Positions 11,566 to 22,126 of a DNA stretch of 64,000 nucleotides are shown here, piece by piece (position 1 is the stretch's first letter; every line of letters begins with the position of its first letter). Origin of the DNA: Medicago truncatula (Eukaryota; Streptophyta; Magnoliopsida; Fabales; Fabaceae); NCBI RefSeq assembly GCF_003473485.1, contig NC_053045.1, forward strand, positions 63,427,994 through 63,491,993, in the 5' to 3' direction. Position numbers and translations under genes: made by a program. The notes below the pieces were generated by a model. That model ran no database searches and had not been told where the DNA came from. It saw nothing but the letters and a program-made list of their open reading frames with translations.

Positions 11566-14500
11566 TCACTCCAGTTCCTTCAGGAAATCTTCATTGTCAA
11601 CCAACGCCTACACAAAAAAATTAAACATGATATTAGAAACCTATAGGCATTGATGCATTTGTAATGTGGTCGTTCACCGAACGACCGACCACTAAGGTTT
11701 TGTACGGGAGTTTGGAGGAAACACAAACTTACAGTTTTCCATCCATCTGGATCTAAAAAGGAAGTGACCTTTGTGTTAAGGCCAGGAATTGGCCCTGGTT
11801 GCAGAGTGATCTCCCCTCCAAGCTCTTGTGTGACTAGGTTGACTACATCAGCACTCTTGTAGACATCATCAGTACCAATGGCAATCTGTTATAGACACAT
11901 GAAACATATTTTACCATCAATGGTACATAAACACGAAGAAAGCTAGTTTAAGCTTCAAGGTCATATAATTTAACTTATGAACTAACCTGTGCATAAGCAG
12001 TTCCCTTAGAGTATTCGGTGACACCATAATTATATGTCAACTCCAACACAGTTGCGTCGTCCTCCTCTTTATACCCAAGTATAGCAATAGTGTACTGTAG
12101 GACATGCAACAAATTAAAACATGTGTTTCTATTGTAGTTGTATAATCTATGCTTTCTGATTAGAATGTCAGTCACATTGCAAAGAAAAAGGCATGAGGAA
12201 ACATCACCTTGTTCTCAGGATTATCAACCTTCCTCACCACCTTCAAGCCCAAAGCCTATGTAAATATGATCCATAAGAACATATATAGCATCGGTTAATA
12301 AACCACATTTGGTTTAAATAATGCATAATTAAATCATAACTCATCAAATACAATTCTCTGATTCTATTTTGTACATACAACCAAAAGCTATCAAATAGTA
12401 CAAGTACTAATCTTGACTCTTCGCACACAGGAAATCATATCATACTTGTTCTTCCTAGAATATCTTCGATTGTTACCTTTTCATAAAACTTTATGGCACG
12501 TTCTAAATCACCAACGCGAAGACTTATTTGACAGAATGGGTCGTGAACTATAGGTCTTTGGACAAGTGCAAAAGTGTAGCCATCAGGATCCTTCACAAAG
12601 GCAATAACAGTTGTCCCACCTTGAACTGGACCAGCCTCCCTTGTGATATTTCCACCTTTAGCACGAATGTGCTCAACCAATTTGTAAACCTAAAATAAAA
12701 ATTGAAGCAATGTTAATTACAATGTTCATTCTCTTCACAAATCACAAGCTTATGTGAAGTTAGAATACTCTTGTCTTACATCTTGAGTTGCAATTGCAAA
12801 ATGTCCAAAGCCATCTCCAACATCATACGAAGTCACCCCATAATCTAACAATTAATAAAATCGTATAATTAAACAGTTTACAAGAATTCAAAGAAAATAA
12901 ATCCATGTAGTAAAAAAAAAATAGTGATAATTAGGCTAGCAAAAATAACAATAGGAGTTAAATATGTTTTTATTTCTTATAAAATTCATCCATACAAAAA
13001 GTCCTTAGAAAATAGACGATTTTTCAAGTTTAGTCCTATTTTGCTAGACTGAAACACTCATTTTTGTCCAATAAATACAATTCAAATGATAAAAGACTAG
13101 AGAGACATTTGATCTGTTGGGAGAGAAGGTTATAATTCACGATTTTCCGTTTCTCTGCACTTAGTGTATGAGTTTTGTCACTAAGCTCTTTGAAAACACC
13201 CATCTTGTGTAAGTGACTAAAAACAATCACTTTTTGCAACAAAAAAAAAAGTGTTTTAGTCGAGCAAAATGAGTAAACCACCAAATTGGTCGTGTCTTTA
13301 TAAGTCACTTTCAATTTAGTCACTGACTCTATTAATATTTCAAAATAGTCATTGTCTTTGTCAAAAGTTTTTCAATTAAATCTCTTATCATGTGACAAAA
13401 AAAGAAGAGAAAGAAGTCTAATTGAGAAACTTTTGACAATATTTCAAAATAGTCAATGTCTTTGTCAAAAGTTTCTCAATTAAGTCCATATCCATGTGAC
13501 AAAAACATAGAGACGGGGAATTAATTGAGAAACTTTTGACAAAGACACAGACTCTTTTGAAATATTAATAGATTCAGAGACTAATTTGAGAGTCACTTGT
13601 AAAGACATGGACCAAATTGGTGGTTTGCTCCAAGCAAAATAGGGGACTAAAATTGAACAAAATTTATGTAGGACGACTATGTGTTAATTCAAGGTTTAAA
13701 TATGCAGTTTTCTCATTGCAATTTTGGCCTTCTAATAAAAAAATAATAATAATTCATCTATCTTTAGAGAAATGTACTCTTGCCTGTATCCCGAGAAGTC
13801 ATTTGGTTGAGAGAAACTCTCTTCAACCTCAAGGAACTCGGTTCGAGACTCGACACCAAGAAAAATATGCTCTTTTGACCCTCTAACTTTAGGAAAATAT
13901 GTTTTTTTACCCTTTATCTTTAGGGAAATAAGATATTTCGACTCTTTATCTTTACAAAAAGTTGCGATTTTGGCCCCATGTTCTTCTCATCAGCTTTGCA
14001 GCGTTTTATAAAATTAAGTGGTAAAATTTATTATTTTTTTTTTTAAGGGCCAAAATCAAAATTGTTAAGGGATCACAAATGCATTTATGCCTTAATTCAA
14101 TTTATAAAATTTACATATATAGGAACTAAGCTTAAACAGGAACTAAAATAAAAACATAATTAATCTTTTTTTTTTAACAAATCAAAATGATATATATAAT
14201 AAACAACGGTGAATCACCCCACACAAGGCGTGCAGAAAGAGAAACACTTGCAAATATTTACAAAGTGAGAGTCCGACAATTAAAAGCACCAACCAAAACA
14301 ATGAAACTAAATTACACACAAATGCCCATAAATAATGAAGAGAAATAATAAATATAAAAAGGAAATTAAAGGGTGAGTAGCTAAGTAACATACTATATGT
14401 TAATTCAACAGCAAAATGGGAATGTTCATCACCAAATCCAACAAAAGCGTTGGCATATTTCTCCTCAGGAACATCTCTCTGCCTCAAAAGTTTCATCCCA

Positions 14501-14720
14501 AGAGCCTCAGTATAAAACCTGAAAGAACCATATCCAAGACATGAATATGAATATGAATATGAATATGATTATGATGATGGTTTGTATTTTAAGCATGCAA
14601 TCAATAATCTAACAAAAGTTAAACATACTTAATGGTGCGTTCAAGGTCACCAACACGATAAACAACATGAAGCAAACGACGGTTGTCTTTCTTTGGCCAT
14701 TCCAAATCAATCTCAGCCAT
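11566..14720 (-). CDS. GLX1: Lactoylglutathione lyase (glyoxalase I), copy A
   Basis: Glyoxalase I isomerises the methylglyoxal-glutathione hemithioacetal to S-lactoylglutathione. Eight minus-strand exons: 14629-14720, 14394-14518, 12780-12844, 12477-12689, 12208-12255, 11987-12094, 11733-11885, 11566-11607; 846 nt, 281 aa, typical of the plant two-domain form. Domain 1 (about 14-140) carries [26 protein letters not shown] and [13 protein letters not shown]; domain 2 (about 148-275) carries [36 protein letters not shown] and [10 protein letters not shown]. No transit peptide is evident, so a cytosolic site is likely. Compared with copy B, the domain 2 segment reads GEITLQPGP instead of GKITRQPGP, and domain 1 reads [16 protein letters not shown] instead of [16 protein letters not shown], so copy B is closer to the family norm. 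Intron 2 is enlarged by two insertions. Confidence 0.95.
13271..13630. mobile_element. MULE-type foldback MITE in GLX1-A intron 2
   Basis: The 360-bp element begins GAGTAAACCACCAAATTGGT and ends with the inverse of GAGCAAACCACCAAATTGGT; the arms pair over at least 90 bp. Flanks CGAGCAAAAT (13261-13270) and CAAGCAAAAT (13631-13640) make a 9-10-bp target duplication with one mismatch. Copy B lacks it. A relative lies at 32791-33045. Confidence 0.8.
14165..14329 (-). mobile_element. LINE 3' tail in GLX1-A intron 2
   Basis: Poly(T) then sequence with a GATTCACCCC(A/G)CA..AAGG.GTGC-type phrase also found at 33718, which fits the 3' untranslated tail of a LINE on the minus strand. Copy B has an uninterrupted sequence at the same place (ATAATTAATC..AATGAAGAG at about 20235-20255), so insertion followed the duplication. 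Confidence 0.6.
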
Positions 14721-14920
14721 CTGCAACACAAGCAAAATCAATTAAGGCAATAAAACAGTGCAACACAAACACATTCACATAACCAAACCATAAATAAGCT
14801 CAAAAACATGCAATCAGCCAAGATAAACGTGTTAACTAACCACTGAACAGAGGAGTGAGTGAGTGAGGGATGTCTGTTGGTAAGGATAAATATCTTATCG
14901 CTAGTTTTTCTATATTTTAT

Positions 14921-15131
14921 GAGAAATTATATTTAAACAACCATTTTTTGTCAACTTTTATTATAATTTTCTCTCTCATATTCACATTGTCCTTTTACTT
15001 TCTCTCTTTATTACTTTGATTTTTGTGTCACTATCTAAATCCATTTATATAATTTAGTTGTATAAGAAGTTATCACAATAAAGGATTGTTCAAATAACAT
15101 TGCTCATTTTTTTTTTTTTAGAACATTGCTC
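14921..15131. mobile_element. MULE-type MITE upstream of GLX1-A
   Basis: Ends GAGAAATTATATTTAAACAA and, inverted, GAGCAATGTTCT, 211 bp, flanked by an exact 9-bp duplication ATATTTTAT (14912-14920 and 15132-15140). Copy B carries the empty site (CATTTTAT, about 20811) at the equivalent position. It lies about 200 bp upstream of the start codon. Confidence 0.85.
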
Positions 15132-15303
15132 ATATTTTATTATCAAAAAAGTTCACACCAAGTATAAAAAAATATTATTTTATAAGCCAACGTGTCAAAC
15201 GTAGCACCATGCCACCATCAATTATTTCAAAATATAATTATATTGTTATCAATATAAACGTTTCTCAAAAACGGCTGAGGTATTTTAAAAGTGATTGATA
15301 TTT

Positions 15304-15430
15304 TTTTTCGTTCAGTTAGTCTAATGGTTAGAATTCATCTTATAAGGTGAATATAGGATGTTCGGGATTCGAACTCCGACCCCTGCATATAATAATGCAT
15401 TGTTCTACCAACTGAGCTATGCTCACGGGA
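15304..15430 (-). mobile_element. tRNA-derived SINE (family 1) upstream of GLX1-A
   Basis: On the minus strand it has CATAGCTCAGTTGGTAGAAC (A-box) and GAGTTCGAATCCCGAAC (B-box), and ends with T's at about 15301-15308. An imperfect 17-18-bp duplication flanks it (15286-15303 and 15431-15447). It lies within the duplicated block but is absent from copy B. Confidence 0.8.
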
Positions 15431-15750
15431 TAAAAGATATGATATTTAAACAACATTTGAGACAATTTTTATGATAATTTTTTTCTATAAAAAAAAAAAT
15501 AGAGAGAAGAAAGGAAAAGAAAATATAACATATGTGTTACAGAGTTATTAAAAAATTATGTAAAAATATCATTTCTCAAATATGAACTAGACTCACGCAA
15601 CAGAACAAAACTTGTTTTAAGCTTCGGTTGGGATCGGTGTTGACATACTCGAGTGGAGAAAACATATGAAAATAATGGAGGTAAATTTACAACAATATTT
15701 AAGGAGAGTTCTTATTTACCATAAGAAAATGTTGGATACGGAACTCTAAC

Positions 15751-16019
15751 AATAAAATTCACCTTAAAGTAGTTGAATTCCCTCAAAATATTATATTTCC
15801 TCAAAACATTCATCCATCCAAACACACTCTAAAGATGGTAATTTTAATGAATGAATGATTTTGAATAGTGATTGATTGATGGAAACCATCCATTAAAAAA
15901 AATGTTCTTTAAAAAAATCCACTCTAATCTATTCATATAGAACTATTTGCTTAATCGGTTTGGAGATATAACAGGTAGATGTAAGACTTTATTAGTAATC
16001 CACAGTAATTATTATGTGT
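15751..16019. other. Spacer between duplication copies
   Basis: No gene seen; AT-rich, with weak similarity to MITE ends. Confidence 0.35.
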
Positions 16020-17800
16020 TTTATGTCAGGAGGCAAAAAAATAGGGTAGCTCATAACATTGCTAGAGTTTCCTTATCTCATCTCAGTGCTAAGTCAATAA
16101 TTGTAGGTTTTTAAGTGTTTATTTTAGTAGAATTTTATGTGTTTTAATTTCTTTTTAGAACTTTGGTACTTCAAATTTGTTTTTTATTTATTTATTTTCA
16201 GGATCACAAATGATGGATGATCAAGTCTTTGAACAAAAGAATGGATTAAGATGCATGATTGAAGCTTGTTTGAGATGAAAGCTAAAAAGAGGGAAATTTT
16301 GTCATATTTATGTGCTGATTTTGTGCATATTTATGTTCTCATTTGGTGCATATTTATGTGCTGATTTAGTGCAAATTTATGTTCCGATTTAGTGCTAATT
16401 TATGATGTTCCTCTCGCTATGAATTGAGGAGCCATCGGACTTGTTTATTCATCTTTGAATCTTGGGAATTCTCTACGACAATTATTTCTTTTGAATCAAA
16501 GTTCTTTTATTTTCTTGTTCTTTATAATTCTGCACTCTTACTTTCAGTTGTTTACTCTCATGTATTTCTTCTCCATCTCTTTAATCTCTTTGTCTACGAT
16601 GAATATGAGTGAGTAGATTTCCTTGTTTTGGGATTGTTGGATGAGTCTAATGACTTAATTCCTATCAAATCAAGCCTAGAACCCTAATCTTATTTAAATC
16701 TATTTTCTAATCTAATTTCATCGTTTTCAAACTCAGTAACAAGTATTAAACGAAGGACCGAAATGTGAAGTTTGATAGTTGTTAGAGCAATGATATTTGT
16801 ACACCTATTCCATAACAACTTTAGTGATAACCTTGTTTTTCTCTCTTCTTATTGGTCAAAAGCAATGGAGAGAGAAAAAGGAAGAGAGAGGATAAGATCA
16901 TCATGTGAGTATGAGAGATAAAGTTGTACAAAAGTTGTCACAAATTGGTTGTACAAATATCATTTCTCTAGTTGTTATTTCATCATCTCAAATATCAAAC
17001 GAAGGATCGAAAGATGAAGTTTGATATTGGAACAAATGAAATTAGACAAGACGACACAAAACTTGATGGGAACACCCCAAATGAATAGTCTTGTGAAGTA
17101 TTGAGGCAATAAGTTTCGCTATTAAAGGGTTTCAATAACAATCAACCATGAGAGTAGGCGTGATTGTTATTGAAACACAATCATGGATTCTGAAAGGAAC
17201 CATGAAATACATTAGAGAAACTTGTCTTTAGAAACGGATTTAATTTTAGAGGAAAATATAGGTTTGGATTGTGAGTAATTTGTCATTATGATGAACCAAT
17301 AATTCCGAGACGCTTTTTATTATTTTATAAACACCAAATTTGCTAAACTTCTAAACCTTAAACTTTTCAGCTTATCACAATTGAAAAGAAAATCAATAAT
17401 TACAATAACTCCCTGCGAAACTATACCTTTACTACTTTGATAAAACCGTGCACTTGCGGATTTTACACATCAAGTTTTTAGCGCCGCTGTCGAGGAGTTA
17501 GTAATATTGATTAACTTTTTAGCATCGGTTAGACTGAATTCCCTTTTTTTTCCTTTTTTTTTTTTTCTTTCAACTTTTGGAGTTTTTAATTCTAGAATAC
17601 GAAGAACCAAAAGTCTTAGAGAATTTGTTCCTGAGATTGAGAGGTTCTTCGACGAAAGAAGAAGAAACACACAAAAACAAAAACGATATGGCTGAGGAAC
17701 GCACTCCTAGAGAGTATGCAACCCCATCTAAGAAGCAGAGGAGTACCCCCATCGACCCCGTTGACATCCTTAGGTGTTGTTTGGAATTTGCATAGTACCT
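16020..17800 (+). mobile_element. Ty3/gypsy LTR fossil (Athila/Tat-like), truncated
   Basis: A long AT-rich LTR-like stretch ends before a primer-binding-site-like sequence (AGCGCCGCTGTCGAGGAGTT at about 17480), as found in Athila and Tat/Ogre lineages. A gag-like start (MAEERTPREYATP...) follows at about 17688. The rest of the element is missing and the sequence passes into duplication copy B at about 17800-17925. The outer left edge is approximate. It is broken and looks fairly old; a younger MITE (16785-16968) is inserted in it. Confidence 0.6.
16785..16968. mobile_element. MULE-type MITE nested in the LTR fossil
   Basis: Terminal inverted repeats GAGCAATGATATTTGTACA and GAGAAATGATATTTGTACA bound 184 bp. 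An exact 9-bp duplication TAGTTGTTA lies at 16776-16784 and 16969-16977. No coding capacity. Confidence 0.9.
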
Positions 17801-18268
17801 CCAATGTTGTTTTTAATCCGTTTAATTACTCACTCACACTTGAACTAAAATAAGTGGGAGTTATTAGTTCAACTTCAATTATAAATGGATTAAATGAATG
17901 ATTTATAGTATGTAACTTATATATATTCCATACACTTTTATATGAATGCATATAAAATAGAAGTAATGGATTATGGTTGCTTTCGTCTCATTCCTCCAAA
18001 TTGGGATGAGATGTGGTTCCATTGCTAAAAGAAACTCAATATGTGACAGATCATAAATCAAAAGATTAATAATAGTAGTAGATTAACATGCAGAAGGAGT
18101 GTGTTAAGTGTGCTTTAAAATAGATTATTACACAACCACATGAAAGTAAACACGATAATAAACATAATTGATCGTCGATAAACATTGCGAGACCGTTTTA
18201 TTGTTCACACAAGCACTACCCTAGTGTCACTACCTAGGACTGCTACTTATTTCTTGTTAGCTCGCTCT

Positions 18269-20607
18269 TCACTCCAGTTCCTTCAGGAAATCTTCATTGT
18301 CAACTAACACCTACACACAAAAAATTAACATGATGTTAGAAACCTCTAGGCATTGATGCATTTGTCATGTGGTCATTCACTGACCGAACACTAAGGTTTT
18401 GTACGAGAGTTTGGAGGAAAGGGAAGGTGAGGAATCTGAGGATAACAGGAGAAAGAAAGATTATGAGAATTTGAAAATAAATATACAATTTTACAAAAAT
18501 GAGGATGGAAGTAAAGAGGCTTTCCACAAATACAATTAAATAGATATAAATTGCAATCATACTCTTCAATAGAAGCAAAGGGAAAAATGAACTTACAGTT
18601 TTCCATCCATCTGGATCTAAAAAAGAAACGACTTTTGTGTTAAGGCCGGGAATTGGCCCTGGTTGCCGAGTGATCTTCCCTCCAAGCTCTTGCGTTACTA
18701 GGTTGACTACATCAGCACTCTTGTAGACATCATCAGTACCAACAGCAATCTGTCATAGACACATGAAACATATTTTACCATTAACAGGACAGAGCTGCGC
18801 AGAAAGCTAGTTTAAGCTTCAAGGTCATATAATTTAACTTATGAACTAACCTGTGCATAAGCAGTTCCCTTAGAGTATTCGGTGACACCATAATTATATG
18901 TCAACTCCAACACAGTTGCGTCGTCCTCCTCTTTATACCCAAGTATAGCAATAGTGTACTGTAGGACATGCAACAAATTAAAACATGTGTTTCTATTGTA
19001 GTTGTATAATCTATGCTTTCTGATTAGAATGTCAGTCACATTGCAAAGAAAAAGGCATGAGGAAACATCACCTTGTTCTCAGGATTATCAACCTTCCTCA
19101 CCACCTTCAAGCCCAAAGCCTATGTAAATATGATCCATAAGAACATATATAGCATCGGTTAATAAACCACATTTGGTTTAAATAATGCATAATTAAATCA
19201 TAACTCATCAAATACAATTCTCTGATTCTATTTTGTACATACAACCAAAAGCTATCAAATAGTACAAGTACTAATCTTGACTCTTCACACACAGGAAATC
19301 ATATCATACTTGTTCTTCCTAGAATATCTTCGATTGTTACCTTTTCATAAAACTTTATGGCACGTTCTAAATCACCAACGCGGAGACTTATTTGACAGAA
19401 TGGGTCGTGAACTATAGGTCTTTGAACAAGTGCAAAAGTGTAGCCATCAGGATCCTTCACAAAGGCAATAACAGTTGTCCCACCTTGAACTGGACCAGCC
19501 TCCCTTGTGATGTTTCCACCTTTAGCACGAATGTGCTCAACCAATTTGTAAACCTAAAATAAAAATTGAAGCAATGTTAATTACAATGTTCATTCTCTTC
19601 ACAAATCACAAGCTTATGTGAAGTTAGAATACTCTTGTCTTACATCTTGAGTTGCAATTGCAAAATGTCCAAAGCCATCTCCAACATCATACGAAGTCAC
19701 CCCATAATCTAACAATTAATAAGATCACGTAATTAAACAGTTTATAAGAATTCAAAGAAAATAAATCCATGTGATAAGAAAAAAATAGTAATAACATCAA
19801 TAGTACCTAATTCCGCATAACTAAGTTAACAAAATAAAATAAGACAAATTTTCAAGTTTAGTCTTACATAAATTTTGTTCAATTTTAGTCCTATTTTCTT
19901 GACTAAAAACACTCATTTTTGTCCCATAAGTACGGTTCAGGCTGGAGGGATGTTTGATATGTTGGGAAGCAAATTCTAATCCGCAATTCTCCACTTCTCT
20001 GCACTTAGTGTGAAACTGTTTCGTCACTAGATTCTTTGAAACCAAAAGAAAAAAACACTCATCTTTAAAAAAGGATAAACAAAAATTAAAAATAAAATAA
20101 AATTAGTAAGTGACTAAACACAATCATTTTTAAAAAGGATAAGCAAAATTAAAAAAAAAAAAAAAAAAAAAAAATTGCATAGGAACTAAGCTTAAACCAT
20201 CATAATTTTATAGGGACTAAAAAAAGTAAAAACATAATTAATCCTAAAACTAATGAAGAGAAATAAGGGCAAGTAAAGTGAGTGAGTGAGTAACATACTA
20301 TATGTTAATTCAACAACAAAATGGGATTGTTCATCGCCAAATCCAAGAAAAGCATTGGCATATTTCTCCTCAGGAACATCTCTCTGCCTCAAAAGTTTCA
20401 TCCCAAGAGCCTCAGTATAAAACCTGAAAGAACCATATCCAAGACATGAATATGAATATGATGATGGTATGTATTTTAAGCATGCAATCAATAATCTAAC
20501 AAAAGTTAAACATACTTAATGGTGCGTTCAAGGTCACCAACACGATAAACAACATGAAGCAAACGACGGTTGTCTTTCTTTGGCCATTCCAAATCAATCT
20601 CAGCCAT
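18269..20607 (-). CDS. GLX1: Lactoylglutathione lyase (glyoxalase I), copy B
   Basis: Same enzyme and exon plan as copy A. Exons: 20516-20607, 20299-20423, 19644-19708, 19341-19553, 19072-19119, 18851-18958, 18597-18749, 18269-18310; 846 nt, 281 aa. Both two-domain halves are intact, with the family-typical [18 protein letters not shown] in domain 1 and [14 protein letters not shown] in domain 2. Intron 7 is 286 bp against 125 bp in copy A because of about 170 extra bases at about 18419-18590. Exons 3-6 and their introns are almost identical to copy A whereas exon 7 differs at about 12 of 153 positions, pointing to gene conversion. Copy B keeps the compact introns and is probably closest to the ancestral gene. 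Confidence 0.95.
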
Positions 20608-21179
20608 CTGCAACACAAGCAAAAGTAATTAAGGCAATAAAACACAAACACATTCCTATAACCAAACCATAAATAAGCATTTGATCTCAGCTCAAACACA
20701 TGCAATCAGCAAAGACAAAAGTGTTAACTAACCACTACTAAGTGGGAGAGTGAGTGTGGGATGTCTGTCGGTAAGGATAACTATCTTATTGCTAGTTTTT
20801 GCTACATTTTATAATCAAAAAGTTCACACATATTAATATTTTATAAGCCAACGTGTCAAACGTGGCATACCATCAATTATGTCAAAACATAATAATACTG
20901 TTCTCAATATAAACGTTTGTCAAAAACAGTTGAGATATTTTAGAAGATAAATGACAATTACACTACCAAAAAAAATAGAAATGACATTTATACACCATTT
21001 TGTAACAACTTTCTCTCTTATATTTTTACTTTACACAAATTGTTGTTCAAATAACACACAATAACACACAAAATGTTGTTCACGCAAGAGAACAAAACAT
21101 GTTTTATGTTTCGGTTGGGACCGGTGTCGACATACTCTGGTGGAGAAAACCTATGAAAATAAGGGAGGTAAATAATTAT

Positions 21180-21372
21180 GAGTGGTGATACATGTACACC
21201 CCCATGTGGCAATACACCTCTTACACCCACACAAAATCCTGACATGTGGCAAGGAAAAGGGAGAGGAGATGAAAGAGAAAGTATGGTTGTGAGATGAATT
21301 TACCAAAATATCCTTAATGCATGGGGTGTACAATAGAGTGTATGATTAAAGGATGTTCATGTAACATTTTCC
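21180..21372. mobile_element. MULE-type MITE upstream of GLX1-B
   Basis: 193-bp element starting GAGTGGTGATACATGTACAC, with the inverted end GGAAAATGTTACATGAACAT, flanked by an exact 9-bp duplication AATAATTAT (21171-21179, 21373-21381). A sister copy lies at 30100-30282. Confidence 0.85.
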
Positions 21373-21537
21373 AATAATTATAACGAAACTAAATGCCACC
21401 TATAACAATATATAAGGAGGGTTCTTATTTACCATAAGAATTTTTATTTTTTTTGAAGGACCATAAGAAAATGTTGGTACATAATGATAAACTTTTAGCA
21501 AGTGTACAGAATGATAATTACTATTATTTATAAATCA

Positions 21538-21539
21538 TA

Positions 21540-21572
<33 letters not shown>

Positions 21573-21573
21573 T
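21538..21573. repeat. (AAT)n microsatellite
   Basis: About eleven uninterrupted ATA/AAT triplets. Confidence 0.9.
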
Positions 21574-21744
21574 TTACCCCTTTTCTCATTTTACTTAACC
21601 CCACAAAACTATTCTTCGTCGATTAGATATAGAATGTTGATCCCAAACCAAAAATAATCAACCATCGGAAGATCGCGATTCCTCTATATTTGCCGTTTTT
21701 AATACCAAATATAGAATTTGATCAAATAGGATAATGATGTCGCT

Positions 21745-22126
21745 TAGGGATGGCAATTGAACTTGAACATAATGGATACTCACAAAGAATATCCGCAATG
21801 GTAGGATGAAACTCCGCTTTTATGGGCTTAGGTTCTGGTAATTATTCGCAACTTTTAATGGGTATGAGTGTTGGTAAATACACTATATTGCACAACCCCA
21901 CAACCCGCATGTACTTATTTATATTATTTTATGAGTTAGATTTGAAATTTTTTGATTAATAATTTTATTTCAATTGTGGTGTTTTTTTTTTTTTTTATGT
22001 TTTCACATTTAAAGTGCTGGTAATGAATGACGATATGAACACTTAGCCGAAACTAATATTTTTTACAAACATGGTATGGAGATGGGCAATGTAGTACCAT
22101 ATCCATTGGTACCCATTGTCATCTCT
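21745..22126. mobile_element. Non-autonomous hAT-like element
   Basis: Begins TAGGGATGGCAATTGAAC and ends, inverted, AGAGATGACAATGGGTACC; internal phrases about GGGTAT and CCCA match the common plant repeat whose ends read GGGATGGCAATGGGT. No target duplication was fixed and no coding region is present. Confidence 0.5.

Larger units (their letters stand above)
11213..15750. repeat. Segmental duplication, copy A
   Basis: This block matches 17925-21480 in order and orientation: the downstream flank, all eight exons of the glyoxalase gene, and about 1 kb upstream (for example CCAACGTGTCAAACGT at about 15187 and 20848). Copy-specific insertions account for the length difference. Copy A has gained a MULE MITE in intron 2, a LINE tail in intron 2, a MULE MITE and a SINE upstream. 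Confidence 0.9.
17925..21480. repeat. Segmental duplication, copy B
   Basis: Partner of 11213-15750. Direct orientation; offset about 6.86 kb in the most similar part. It has a longer intron 7 in the gene and its own MITE upstream (21180-21372). Confidence 0.9.
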
